This document shows positions 1 to 8,063 of a stretch of 48,128 bases of DNA, one piece after another (position 1 is the stretch's first letter; each line of letters opens with the position of its first letter). The notes beneath the pieces are model-generated. The model saw nothing but the letters and a program-made list of their open reading frames with translations, searched no databases and was not told the DNA's origin. The position numbers and the translations under genes were made by a program. The stretch covers positions 1-48,128 of the forward strand of contig JAKALK010000001.1 in NCBI GenBank assembly GCA_021813155.1, given 5' to 3'. The stretch comes from a bacterium. Its GTDB lineage: Bacteria > Patescibacteriota > Minisyncoccia > UBA6257 > 2-01-FULL-56-20.

Positions 1-401
1 GCAAACCCATTCCCAATCGAAGCCAACTGCTTATAAAACCTCTTCTCTGAAATTTTTGACTGCTTCGCCGGATGCGTCCCGATTTTCAATGCATAGTTTT
101 CGGAATGAATTCCAAACCCGTCCAGTCCAATCGGTTCAAACACATCATATCCCTGCATCCGCTTAAACCGCCCATAAATATCCGCTCCGGTAAAAGCGTA
201 CATATTCCCGACGTGCAACCCCTCCGCCGACGGATACGGAAACATCATTAAGTTATAAAAATGCTTTCGAGCATTTTTACCCTGAGCCCGCCGAAGGGTA
301 AAAGGGCTTCCCTTGGCGAAGGAGGGCTCATAGGTTTTTTCCTTGAGCCATCGCCCCTGCCATTTTTTTTCTATCTGTTTAAAATCGTACTTTTTAGACA
401 T
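1..401 (-). CDS. leuS: Leucyl-tRNA synthetase, N-terminal part (runs off the window)
   Basis: Class I aminoacyl-tRNA synthetase that charges tRNA-Leu in the cytoplasm. Only the first 133 or so codons are present, from the ATG at 399-401. The class I signature reads PSAEGLHVGN, followed by GADIYGRFKRMQGYDVFEP and the LeuS-like GLDGFGIHSENYALK. This wording matches the bacterial LeuS pattern MFPYPSG.LH.GH...Y...D..AR..R..G, with HVGN replacing HIGH. Between the first helix (KKWQGRWLKEKTYE) and KHFYNLMMFPYPS there are roughly a dozen extra residues, encoded by a palindromic element described separately. The gene is divergent from maf across about 50 bases. The rest of the gene lies outside the window, so completeness cannot be judged. 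Confidence 0.93.
   Translation of the reverse strand, partial: MSKKYDFKQIEKKWQGRWLKEKTYEPSFAKGSPFTLRRAQGKNARKHFYNLMMFPYPSAEGLHVGNMYAFTGADIYGRFKRMQGYDVFEPIGLDGFGIHSENYALKIGTHPAKQSKISEKRFYKQLASIGNGF
257..329. repeat. Palindromic element inserted in-frame in leuS
   Basis: Three nested or consecutive inverted repeats sit inside the leuS coding frame. The first is a 9-bp perfect stem AAAAATGCT (257-265) / AGCATTTTT (270-278) with a TTCG loop. The second is ACCCT (279-283) / AGGGT (295-299) around GAGCCCGCCGA. The third pairs GAGCCC (284-289) with GGGCTC (324-329). The core resembles the CCCTGAG..CGAAGGG type of dispersed palindrome seen in many bacterial genomes. It adds extra residues before the LeuS active-site strand without breaking the frame. 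Confidence 0.7.
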
Positions 402-452
402 AAAAACTGAATATTGTTAGAATTTTAGCGTAAAAAATCAGCTAAAACAAAC

Positions 453-1031
453 ATGAACCCCAAAATCATTCTTGCCTCAACTTCGCCTCGCCGCAAGGAA
501 TTGCTCCAAAAAATTGGAGTTAAATTTAAAATTAAAGACAGCGACTACGAAGAAAATATGAAAGAAAATCTCCCGCCTCACGCCCTCGCCAAGAAACTCT
601 CCCGAGGCAAAGCTGAAGCGGTAGCAAAGAGACATAAAAACGCTATTATCATCGCCGCCGACACGATTGTCGTCCTCGACCAAGAAGTTATGGGCAAACC
701 CCACTCTCCAAAAGAAGCGAAAGCAATGCTCAAAAAACTTAGCGGCAAAACCAATCTTGTCATTACTGGTTTTACGGTCATTAACACCAAAACCAATAAA
801 ATCATCTCGAAGTCAATCGAAACCAAAGTCCACATGAAAAAATTAAATCCTAAAATAATAAATGCGTATGTAAAATCCAAAGAACCTCTCGACAAAGCCG
901 GCGCTTACGCCATTCAAGGCCTCGGCTCCATCTTAATCGATAAAATCGAAGGCGATTATTCAAATATTGTCGGCCTTCCCTTAGCACCCCTTGTTGTTGC
1001 TCTAAAAAAATTCGGCGTGAAAGTTCTGTAG
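453..1031 (+). CDS. maf: Maf-like nucleotide pyrophosphatase
   Basis: A 192-residue Maf/Ham1-fold protein, full length for the family. Maf proteins hydrolyse non-canonical or surplus nucleoside triphosphates (dTTP/UTP type) to monophosphates and have been linked to septum inhibition. The family signature ASTSPRRKELL is at residues 8-18. The catalytic region AADTIVVLDQEVMGKP follows (acidic residue D70), then the conserved DKAGAYAIQG stretch near residue 147. The start ATG follows an A-rich stretch with no Shine-Dalgarno. It is the only plus-strand gene in the left 36 kb and shares its 3' end with a terminator serving the convergent minus gene. Substrate class cannot be settled from sequence alone. 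Confidence 0.93.
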   Translation: MNPKIILASTSPRRKELLQKIGVKFKIKDSDYEENMKENLPPHALAKKLSRGKAEAVAKRHKNAIIIAADTIVVLDQEVMGKPHSPKEAKAMLKKLSGKTNLVITGFTVINTKTNKIISKSIETKVHMKKLNPKIINAYVKSKEPLDKAGAYAIQGLGSILIDKIEGDYSNIVGLPLAPLVVALKKFGVKVL

Positions 1032-1033
1032 AC

Positions 1034-1066
1034 AAAAAAAGCCCACCCGAGACAAGCCCGGGCGGG
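1034..1066 (-). terminator. Rho-independent terminator of the 1104-1967 gene
   Basis: In the minus direction CCCGCCCG pairs with CGGGTGGG (one G-U wobble, 8 bp) and is followed by C and seven Ts (A-run at 1034-1040). It lies between the convergent maf and the orphan gene. A second small hairpin, GCGTG/CACGC, is at 1081-1097. Confidence 0.8.
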
Positions 1067-1103
1067 TATTGAACTACCTTGCGTGATTGTTCCACGCAAA
1101 ACT

Positions 1104-1967
1104 TCACACTAACCTTATCTCAAGCTTTTTGGAAGGCAGAGGAACCACGGTCGGCCACAGAATCGACAGAAGTCGCAGCCGGAAGTCACCAACCAACCCG
1201 GCCTGACTAAGGTTAAGCGGCCAAGGAGACACACTTGTAGTGAGGTAAGGGCCATCGAAAGATAGTCGCATTGTAACCTCTTCCTCGCCCTTAGGGGAAA
1301 ACCGAATCTCCCCGGAATCCGGTATTTCAATCTCAGGAAGAGTACCGAGAGTAGAAAGGTTTTCGAGTCGAAAGCTGGGCAACAAGAATCTCTGAATCCT
1401 GCTCAGCACAACCGTCCTGTCAAGAAAGCATTCTGCGGAGACAAAGCCGCAGAAACCAGCCGGCTCAAAACCATTGCGAGTGAAAGCTCCGTAGACAATC
1501 TTCAAAACACCAATAACATCAGGATTGTCCCCGGAACTAGCGGCAACAGCAACCTCCCTTTTCTCTTCCTCCTCTGTCGGAAACATAAACATCCGCAACC
1601 CATACCCCGACCCCGCCTCCTCCGCAAGATCCCGGAGAGGCGAGAGTAGCCCGCAGGCATCCGGATACAGGTCAATCAGCTTCTTGAGAGAATTGAAAAA
1701 ATCCTCAAAGGAAACCTCTCCTGTATTAAGAATCAGACTTGGAGAGGTCCTCATAAAAAGGCCGTCAGCTCCAAGAAATCCATTCAATTGAGCTACTAGG
1801 GCCACCTGTCTCTTGGCAAGAGGGTTAACCTGGTACAACCTGAGGTTGAACTGGCCTGCAGCTTCTCTGCCCGAAAAACCTGGCACGTCCGAAGCTGTGT
1901 AGTATGCAGCTACCTGTGCCGCAGGTTCATCTATCGGGCTTCTCCAGATCTGCCAAATTAACGCCAT
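1104..1967 (-). CDS. Orphan protein of unknown function (cassette gene 1)
   Basis: I do not recognise this 287-residue protein. It starts MALIWQIWRSPIDEP, has no signal peptide or convincing membrane helix, and ends in a basic/hydrophobic tail. It carries an acidic stretch (PTEEEEKREVAVA) around residue 130 and a repeated L-rich pattern in the C-terminal half. The start is secure: AGGAGG lies 6 bases before the ATG. It has its own promoter-like pair and a strong terminator, so it looks monocistronic. Its base composition differs from its neighbours: a hand-counted 60-base row gave about 60% G+C against about 28% in a row of tatD. Two other genes here (40835-41311 and 42286-43572) have the same architecture. 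Horizontal acquisition is an inference only. Confidence 0.8.
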   Translation of the reverse strand: MALIWQIWRSPIDEPAAQVAAYYTASDVPGFSGREAAGQFNLRLYQVNPLAKRQVALVAQLNGFLGADGLFMRTSPSLILNTGEVSFEDFFNSLKKLIDLYPDACGLLSPLRDLAEEAGSGYGLRMFMFPTEEEEKREVAVAASSGDNPDVIGVLKIVYGAFTRNGFEPAGFCGFVSAECFLDRTVVLSRIQRFLLPSFRLENLSTLGTLPEIEIPDSGEIRFSPKGEEEVTMRLSFDGPYLTTSVSPWPLNLSQAGLVGDFRLRLLSILWPTVVPLPSKKLEIRLV

Positions 1968-1973
1968 CGTGAT

Positions 1974-1979
1974 CCTCCT
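1974..1979 (-). promoter_or_regulatory. Consensus Shine-Dalgarno AGGAGG
   Basis: AGGAGG on the minus strand ends 6 bases before the ATG at 1967. A consensus site is unusual here, since most genes in the window have none. It fixes the start of the orphan gene. Confidence 0.88.
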
Positions 1980-2031
1980 AACAAGTTAGTCCGTTTCTGA
2001 CAAAGATCGGATTCCCCGATCAACTGCGCAT

Positions 2032-2060
2032 ACTCTAAAATAAAAAATGGATTAAGTCAA
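2032..2060 (-). promoter_or_regulatory. Candidate sigma70-type promoter for the 1104-1967 gene
   Basis: On the minus strand TTGACT (2055-2060) and TAGAGT (2032-2037) are separated by 17 bases. The -35 begins directly after the tatD stop codon. The leader of about 60 bases contains the inverted repeat GATCGG/CCGATC (2005-2021), which could be an operator or a leader hairpin. Confidence 0.6.
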
Positions 2061-2945
2061 TTTAAAAATCCGTTTCGCATTCTCCCAAATCTGCTCCGCC
2101 ATTTTCTCCTCTGTTATCCCCTTAATCTCTGCCAATTTTCGAACCACATAAATCACATACGCCGGTTCATTGCGCTTGCCCCTGAAAGGCGCCGGCGTCA
2201 CGTACGGCGCATCTGTCTCGCTTAAAATCCTGTCCATCGGAATCATTTTGATAATTTCATCGTAGCTCCGGGCGAACGTGATCACTCCGCCAAGGGTAAA
2301 ATAAAACCCCATATCTAAAAGCTTTTTAGCATCCTCGATTGTACCGGTAAAAAAATGCACAATTCCAGGTTTATTATTTAATTTACTTTTATTTGCTTCG
2401 AGGATTTTAATTAGGTCCACAAACGCACTGGATGGTGAGCTCGCCGAACCACGACAATGAATCATAAGTGGCTTTTTAACATCAAACGCCAATTCAATCT
2501 GTTTAATAAAAGCATCTTCTTGTTTCTCGATTTGCTCTTCGCGATTTGTGCTTTGCTCCATACGGAAATAATCCAATCCGCACTCTCCTATCGCTACTGT
2601 TTTCGGATCAAGCGCTAGTTTTTTATAATACTCAAAATCAAACTCTTCCCCTCTAGACGTGAATCCCTTAGCATCACTACTCGAACCCAACTCATCCGCA
2701 TCGTGAAATGATTTATCAGTATGAATCGGGTGCAATCCCACTGTCGCCCACACACCCCCTGGAAACTCGCTTATGGTAAGCTTGTCAAATCCATGCGCCA
2801 CCTCCACTGCTTTCGCCGAGGTGTCTTTCTGCGTCCCCACATTTACCACTGCCACTCCGGCCTCAGTCGCCCGTCCAATTACATCTTTGTAATCATCTTT
2901 AAACGCCGCAAAGTGCGCGTGCGTATGTGCGTCGATGTATTTCAT
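2052..2945 (-). CDS. tatD: TatD family metal-dependent hydrolase/DNase
   Basis: A 297-residue TIM-barrel amidohydrolase-superfamily protein. TatD enzymes are Mg-dependent 3'-5' exonucleases active on single-stranded DNA or RNA. Visible metal ligands and motifs are the N-terminal D5-A-H7-T-H9, AIGECGLDYF near residue 120, LMIHCRG, GIVHFFTG, and SETDAPY near the C-terminus. A charged insertion (around DELGSSSDAKGF) before GECGLDYF makes it slightly longer than the 255-265 residues usual for TatD. It lies downstream of metG, a common pairing in bacteria, with a 170-base gap holding a possible plus-strand small ORF. There is no clear Shine-Dalgarno. Confidence 0.93.
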   Translation of the reverse strand: MKYIDAHTHAHFAAFKDDYKDVIGRATEAGVAVVNVGTQKDTSAKAVEVAHGFDKLTISEFPGGVWATVGLHPIHTDKSFHDADELGSSSDAKGFTSRGEEFDFEYYKKLALDPKTVAIGECGLDYFRMEQSTNREEQIEKQEDAFIKQIELAFDVKKPLMIHCRGSASSPSSAFVDLIKILEANKSKLNNKPGIVHFFTGTIEDAKKLLDMGFYFTLGGVITFARSYDEIIKMIPMDRILSETDAPYVTPAPFRGKRNEPAYVIYVVRKLAEIKGITEEKMAEQIWENAKRIFKLT

Positions 2946-3030
2946 TCTTGCTAAAAAATTTATTTCATCCTAACACACCTTTAGTCATTCGAAAAATCGG
3001 CAGAAAACTACATACAACTAGGAGGTTGTT

Positions 3031-3093
3031 GTGACATCACTAAAACCATTAACCAAAAAACAGTACACCAAATTAAGCGATCGCGTGCTTTAG
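3031..3093 (+). CDS. Possible 20-residue small ORF with consensus ribosome site
   Basis: AGGAGG (3020-3025), 5 bases, then GTG (3031) opens a 20-codon frame ending TAG (3091-3093). The product is basic (LTKKQYTKLSD core). A promoter-like pair, TTGCTA (2948-2953) and TAACAC (2971-2976), is spaced 17 bases. The 3' half lies in an inverted repeat (3062-3099). It is antisense-oriented between metG and tatD. It could be a small protein or the remnant of a longer cassette gene whose middle was lost. The evidence is the strong ribosome site only. Confidence 0.4.
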   Translation: MTSLKPLTKKQYTKLSDRVL

Positions 3094-3099
3094 TGTACT
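3062..3099. repeat. Inverted repeat overlapping the small ORF end
   Basis: AGTACAC at one end pairs with GTGTACT at the other (7 bp). An inner AAGC/GCTT pair flanks a GATCGCGT loop. There is no following T-run on the plus strand, so it is not a textbook terminator. It may be a degraded one. Confidence 0.5.
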
Positions 3100-3115
3100 C
3101 AAAAACATCCCTTCA

Positions 3116-4573
3116 CTACCCGAGCCGTGGGAATAAAGATTCCCCTTTCTTAACTTCTAAATTTTTCTTATCCAGCCAATTAATTGACTTGGAAATTTTC
3201 TCCGACGTCTCCGGTAAAAATGATTTCAAAAACGCCGCCACATTATCCAAAATTACTATCAAATTCAAAATCTCTTTCTTCTTGGAATTAGCATCTTTCC
3301 AAACTTCGTGATCGTTTATATACTTATCTCCAAAAGAAATCAACTCGCTTATCGCGCCAATCGCTTCGTGCAACCTAAACGCATGAATTTTTTCATCCAT
3401 CAACCCTTTCGTTATATTAATTTTATCGCTTACCGCCGGCTCTACCAAGTCAAAATCCACTGCAAATTTCCCAAATTTAGAAGCCAAACCTAAAACTCTA
3501 GCCGCAAAGTTCCCGAGTCCATTCGCTAATTCCCCATTATAAACCCGTTCCAAATTGACAACACTAAAATCCCCATCGCCATGCGACGGCACCTCTTTAA
3601 GTAAGTAATATCGCACCGCATCCGTTCCGTATTTTTTGACTAATTCAAATGGGTCAATCACATTCCCAACCGACTTTGACATCTTCGCTCCGTCAATAGA
3701 AAGAAATCCGTGTACTAAAATCCGTTTTGGTAAAGACAGTCCGACCGAAAGGAGTATCCCCGGCCAAATCGCTGCGTGAAACCTTAAAATATCTTTCCCG
3801 ATTACTTGCGCTTCCGCCGGCCACCAATTTTTCCAATCTTCATTCCGCCCGTACCCAATTGCCGACAAATAATTAGAAAGGGCATCACACCAAACATACA
3901 TCGTATGTTCTTCATCTCCAGGCACAGGAATTCCCCACGGCAAATCCTTCCTCGGCCGGGAAAAACTCACATCCTCCAATCCTTCATTAATTAAAGCCAA
4001 AATCTCATTCTCTCGTCCTTCCGGCAAGATCAATAACTCTTTACTCTTAATTTTTTTCTCGATTTCCTTTGAGTACTTAGAAAGTTTAAAAAAATAATTC
4101 TCCTCTTCCACCACCTCCGGCTCTTTTTGGTGATCCCGACATTTTCCGTCAATTAAATCCTTTTGAGTCACGAACTTCTCACACCCCACACAATAAAGCC
4201 CTTTGTAGTTTTTTTTGTAAATATCCCCTGCTTCGAAGAGCTTTCTCCAAATCAACTGTGCTCCCGGCCAATGCCTTTCCTTGTCCGTTGTTCTGATAAA
4301 ATCATCCCAACTCAAATTAAGCACACCCTTTAACATCTTAAACTTTTCGGCAATCTCGTCGGTAAAAACTCGCGGTTCTTCTCCAGATTCCTGAGCCTTC
4401 CTGAAAACTTTTACCCCATGCTCATCGGTTCCAGTAAGATAAAAAGTTTGAAAACCTTTCTGCCTGTGGTAACGCGCCAAAACATCCGCCTGCACTTTCT
4501 CAAGCGCATGTCCTATATGCGGCGCGGCATTTGCGTAATCAATCGCCGTTGTAATGTAATATTTATTCACCAT
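3116..4573 (-). CDS. metG: Methionyl-tRNA synthetase
   Basis: A 485-residue class I synthetase that charges tRNA-Met. The HIGH motif is at residues 19-22 (PHIGHA), and the KMSKS loop at residues 297-301 (GAKMSKSVGN). A zinc-knuckle-like set C128-x2-C131...C145-x2-H148 is present in the connective region. The anticodon-binding helical domain follows, ending at about 485, so the C-terminal dimerisation/tRNA-binding extension of longer MetG proteins is missing, as in many small genomes. The start ATG is preceded by AGAGAGG only two bases away, so the ribosome site is poorly placed. tatD lies downstream in the same direction. Confidence 0.96.
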   Translation of the reverse strand: MVNKYYITTAIDYANAAPHIGHALEKVQADVLARYHRQKGFQTFYLTGTDEHGVKVFRKAQESGEEPRVFTDEIAEKFKMLKGVLNLSWDDFIRTTDKERHWPGAQLIWRKLFEAGDIYKKNYKGLYCVGCEKFVTQKDLIDGKCRDHQKEPEVVEEENYFFKLSKYSKEIEKKIKSKELLILPEGRENEILALINEGLEDVSFSRPRKDLPWGIPVPGDEEHTMYVWCDALSNYLSAIGYGRNEDWKNWWPAEAQVIGKDILRFHAAIWPGILLSVGLSLPKRILVHGFLSIDGAKMSKSVGNVIDPFELVKKYGTDAVRYYLLKEVPSHGDGDFSVVNLERVYNGELANGLGNFAARVLGLASKFGKFAVDFDLVEPAVSDKINITKGLMDEKIHAFRLHEAIGAISELISFGDKYINDHEVWKDANSKKKEILNLIVILDNVAAFLKSFLPETSEKISKSINWLDKKNLEVKKGESLFPRLG

Positions 4574-4616
4574 AACCTCTCTACTTTAACTTTTACCCAT
4601 GTTTATTTCAAGAAAA

Positions 4617-5171
4617 CTAAATCTTCGCCAAAATTCCAATCACTAAAATTCCCGCTCCATTTAAAACAAAAGAAAGAGGTAAAAAAATCGCTGTTTTCAT
4701 TTTGGAAAATCCCATAAGCGCGAGCCCAATCTCATCCGGCAACGGCGAGGCCACCACTATCGCCCCCAAAAACGCCGCCACCCACCGAAACGACCGAAGC
4801 TTGAAAATTTTCCGCCATCGCCCATTTTTCTCGCAAATCAAAGCCGTAATATCTTCCGAAATTCGATCGCGGATAAATCGAAAAATAAGCAAATCCCCAA
4901 GCATCGCTCCCAAACCTCCAAAAACCGCAAGTTCCCAAAGCGGCGCGCCAGATTTCGAAAACTCCCCAATCACCGCCACTGCCGGCGCTACGGTAAACAC
5001 TGAAGTAAATAAAATGCCGGACAAAAAACTTCCTAAAAATGTCGCCCCCGAAGCGCCTGAGAACAAATTGCCAATTGCTCCGCTCGAAACTAAATTTATA
5101 GCTGCAAAAACGCTCAAAGCCACAATCGCCAAGTCCCTAATCAAGCCGCCCCTATTTTTCCTAAAAACCAT
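4617..5171 (-). CDS. Multi-pass membrane protein, possibly DedA/VTT-like
   Basis: A 184-residue protein with about four or five hydrophobic segments: residues 10-30, 40-65, 75-97, 128-145 and 160-184. The pattern FGGLGAMLGDLLIFRFIRDR and the following SPLPDEIGLALMGFSKM resemble the glycine- and proline-containing re-entrant segments of DedA/VTT or small multidrug-export-type membrane proteins. No catalytic residues identify a reaction. The gene sits between the M16 peptidase and metG, all on the minus strand, with short gaps. Family placement is a resemblance, not a firm assignment. Confidence 0.6.
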   Translation of the reverse strand: MVFRKNRGGLIRDLAIVALSVFAAINLVSSGAIGNLFSGASGATFLGSFLSGILFTSVFTVAPAVAVIGEFSKSGAPLWELAVFGGLGAMLGDLLIFRFIRDRISEDITALICEKNGRWRKIFKLRSFRWVAAFLGAIVVASPLPDEIGLALMGFSKMKTAIFLPLSFVLNGAGILVIGILAKI

Positions 5172-5186
5172 ATGCAGATAGCAAAT

Positions 5187-6452
5187 CTAAAACCTCAAAA
5201 TTTTCCTAAAACCTTCGCTCTCCTTGTAGGGCCCAATGATCGCCAAATTAAGTTTCGAATTCTGGAAAATAAACTTTGCTACTGCCATAATCTCTTCGGC
5301 TTTTACGGCTTTCACCCGTCCAATAACCTCAATTGGTTCAATTGGTTTTTTAGTAATAATCTCTTGCCCTCCGTAGTACGATGCTAGCTCGTCTGATCCC
5401 TCGAGTCCTAAAATAAAATTTCCAATCAGATGATCCTTTGATTTTTTAAGCTCGGCATCCGGCACCACTTCCTTAGTCATCTTCACCATCTCTTCTAAAA
5501 CCGCCTTGATCACTATTTGGATTTTGCTGTGATCCACCCCTGCTGCCACCGCTAGACATCCGTGATCAAGCGTCAAGTCTGACTCTGCCCGTACATAATA
5601 CGCCGCCCCCAGTTCATCTCTAACTTTATGGAATAAACGGGAGCTCATCCCGCCGCCCAACACATTAGCTAAAACTTGAAGAGAGTAACGCCTCTTATCA
5701 AAAATATCGAAAGCCCTGACTCCCAAAACCAAATGGCTTTGATCGGATTCCTTAAACTTAACCACAAGTTCCGGCTTTATTTGTTTTTCGGTCGTTATTG
5801 GCTTCTTGGGCGCCGGCAATTTCTTCAAGTGACCAAAAGCTTCTCTGATTTGTTTTAAAACTTTCTTTTCATCAAACGCGCCTGCTACCGCCACCACCGT
5901 CTTCGGTGCCACATAATGCTTCTCCCGATAGTTCGCAAACTGATCCCGCTTAAGCTCTCGAATTACTTCTTTCCTTCCCGCAATATCCCACCCCGCCGGC
6001 TGATCTCCATATAGAAGAGAAGTGAAAACTTCATGCACTCGCCTCATCGGCGTATCTTCATACATATTTATCTCCTCGATAATCACTCCTCTCTCTTTCT
6101 CGATTTCTTCCGGAATAAAAATAGGATTTAAATACAAATCCGACACTAAATCTATCGCCTTATTTATCTTTTCTTTCTGAACCTTAGCGTAATAACCGGT
6201 GTATTGCCCACCGGTAAATGCGTTATACTCAGCACCCAAACTATCGAGCTCGTTGGCAATCATTCCAGGCTTTGGCCGATTTTTCGTACCCTTGAACATA
6301 AGATGTTCTAAAAAATGAGAGAGTCCGTTTATATTTTTCGTTTCATATTCCGACCCTGCCTCCACCAAAATCAAAACAGTGGCCGCAAGCGAACCTTTCT
6401 GGGGAACCAAAATAACCCGCAGTCCATTTTTTAGTACTAGCTTATTAAACAT
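5187..6452 (-). CDS. M16 family zinc metallopeptidase
   Basis: A 421-residue insulinase/pitrilysin-type peptidase of the short, mitochondrial-processing-peptidase-like group. The inverted zinc motif HFLEH is at residues 46-50 (H46, E49, H50). The third ligand sits in ERGVIIEEINMYEDTP, about 77 residues on (E127), the spacing expected for the family. The C-terminal inactive-half motif LGGGMSSRLFHKVRDELGAAYYV is recognisable near residue 265. There is no signal peptide, so it is probably cytoplasmic and may degrade peptides. The start ATG is next to ATTGGGGCA, not a good Shine-Dalgarno. There is no partner M16 gene in the window. Confidence 0.93.
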   Translation of the reverse strand: MFNKLVLKNGLRVILVPQKGSLAATVLILVEAGSEYETKNINGLSHFLEHLMFKGTKNRPKPGMIANELDSLGAEYNAFTGGQYTGYYAKVQKEKINKAIDLVSDLYLNPIFIPEEIEKERGVIIEEINMYEDTPMRRVHEVFTSLLYGDQPAGWDIAGRKEVIRELKRDQFANYREKHYVAPKTVVAVAGAFDEKKVLKQIREAFGHLKKLPAPKKPITTEKQIKPELVVKFKESDQSHLVLGVRAFDIFDKRRYSLQVLANVLGGGMSSRLFHKVRDELGAAYYVRAESDLTLDHGCLAVAAGVDHSKIQIVIKAVLEEMVKMTKEVVPDAELKKSKDHLIGNFILGLEGSDELASYYGGQEIITKKPIEPIEVIGRVKAVKAEEIMAVAKFIFQNSKLNLAIIGPYKESEGFRKILRF

Positions 6453-6571
6453 TGCCCCAATTCTATCAGAAAATAATAAGTCTTACTAGCTACAAAGAAA
6501 TTCTGATTTTAGAACCTAAGACGCGAAATAAGTATAAATTCTCACAAATCAAGAAAGTCGAAAATTTTTGC

Positions 6572-8020
6572 TCAACTAGTAATCGTCTCAATATCGTCCT
6601 TAAACTTATTAGCCCTTACCACGGTCGCCTCTCCGTAAGTCCAAAGATGACGTCGCCAATTACCTCCGGCGTAATACCGCGCAGCAGCGCATCTCTCCTT
6701 GCTGGTCTGATTGGTATAACTTGAACACTGACCTAGGGCGTCTTCAAGATAAAGAGCAGTCGCTACAAAAGCATCCGCATTACGCCAAGGTGAAGCAGGA
6801 TTATTCCCTGTAATCTTGGCTACTTCCTCTTTATATAAGTTCCAAGTTGAGGGAATAAACTGGGCCGGTCCCATCGCTCCTCCATAAGCTCCGTCCTTAT
6901 TCGCACAAGAAACCAAAGCCGCCGATGAATCTTGAGCAATACCGAGCTCCTCCAAAATTCCTAAGAAAATAGGCAAATCCCGTGTTGGATGCATTGCCGT
7001 TTTATAACTGCACTTCCCCACGTTCTTCCCTAGGGCAGACTCTCTATCTAAAACTGCCAAAATAAAAGCTGCGTCAACTCCTGTAGCCTGGCTAGCCAAT
7101 TTAGCAAATTTGTAAGCCTCTTCAAAACTCAGCTCTCCGCCACCCAGGAGTTTAAAAATACGACTCCTAATCTCTGCTGCTGTTTTCTTAGTTTCTTTTA
7201 GTAATGTCTGATATTTCGATTCTTGTCCCTTGGTTACCGTGAGAAGAGTATTTTTCTCGCCCTTCGTTTTCTCCGTTTCATTCTTCTGCGTTTCTTGATA
7301 GTCCTTAAGCGTAGCTTGATCAGCTCTAGAAAGTGCTAATTGATCCTTTTGATCCTCCAGCTGCCCTTTTAAATCAGAAATCTTCTGAATTACTCCCTGA
7401 AGATTATTTTGAAGAAGGGTAATATTGTTCAGATCATTAAAAAAATCCGAGATCTTTGAGCTCCTCAAAAAAACTTCCATCAAGCTGGCCTGTTCGTCTT
7501 CGTACAATTCTCTAAGAAGGCTTCCTAGGGCCTTCTTATTGGTTTCGATGTTACCTTCTGTCGTTGTAATTTGATACTCAGTCTCATCAATTTTTCTATC
7601 AAGTTGACTAATACTTAAGTTAATCGCTTTAATCTGTAAACTTAACTTATTTATCTTAGAATTAAGCTTATTAATCTCCCCTTTCAAAGTTTGCCCTTGC
7701 TTTTGATAGCTTCCAATTTGATTCTCATAATCATCAATTTGACCCTCCAGTCTCTTCAACTCATTTTCTAGAGCTTGACGCTCCTGATCGCTCACCCCAT
7801 TATCATTGGCAGCCAAGATAGAGGTTGTCGGCGCCGCCACCGAACCAAAAATCATAAAAACCAAAACCACCCCCGTTACCGCGGCTTTGAACACTGTAAT
7901 TACGGGGAATTTTTTCTGAACTCGATAACTTAAATTGATCCTACTAGAAATAGACCGAAAGGTATCTTTCTTATTAGATTTAATATCCTCGAGAACTTTT
8001 GGTTTCAAAATCACCGCCAT
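6572..8020 (-). CDS. Membrane-anchored murein hydrolase: coiled coil plus lytic-transglycosylase-like domain
   Basis: A 482-residue protein. Residues 40-65 form a membrane or signal segment. Residues 72-275 are a long heptad-rich coiled coil with Q/K/L/I repeats, like EnvC/PcsB-type regulators. Residues 300-482 resemble an MltB/SLT lysozyme-like fold: the probable catalytic glutamate is E327 in LDRESALG, and GAMGPAQFIPSTW is the family's substrate-groove motif. Such enzymes cleave the glycan strands of peptidoglycan. The coiled coil may gate activity, as in septal hydrolases. Four cysteines in the catalytic domain suggest disulfides outside the cytoplasm. The exact enzyme class (lytic transglycosylase or muramidase) is inferred. 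Confidence 0.85.
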   Translation of the reverse strand: MAVILKPKVLEDIKSNKKDTFRSISSRINLSYRVQKKFPVITVFKAAVTGVVLVFMIFGSVAAPTTSILAANDNGVSDQERQALENELKRLEGQIDDYENQIGSYQKQGQTLKGEINKLNSKINKLSLQIKAINLSISQLDRKIDETEYQITTTEGNIETNKKALGSLLRELYEDEQASLMEVFLRSSKISDFFNDLNNITLLQNNLQGVIQKISDLKGQLEDQKDQLALSRADQATLKDYQETQKNETEKTKGEKNTLLTVTKGQESKYQTLLKETKKTAAEIRSRIFKLLGGGELSFEEAYKFAKLASQATGVDAAFILAVLDRESALGKNVGKCSYKTAMHPTRDLPIFLGILEELGIAQDSSAALVSCANKDGAYGGAMGPAQFIPSTWNLYKEEVAKITGNNPASPWRNADAFVATALYLEDALGQCSSYTNQTSKERCAAARYYAGGNWRRHLWTYGEATVVRANKFKDDIETITS

Positions 8021-8063
8021 TTCCCTTGGACTCTATTTTACCAAAAAAGCCCTAAAAGCCTAA

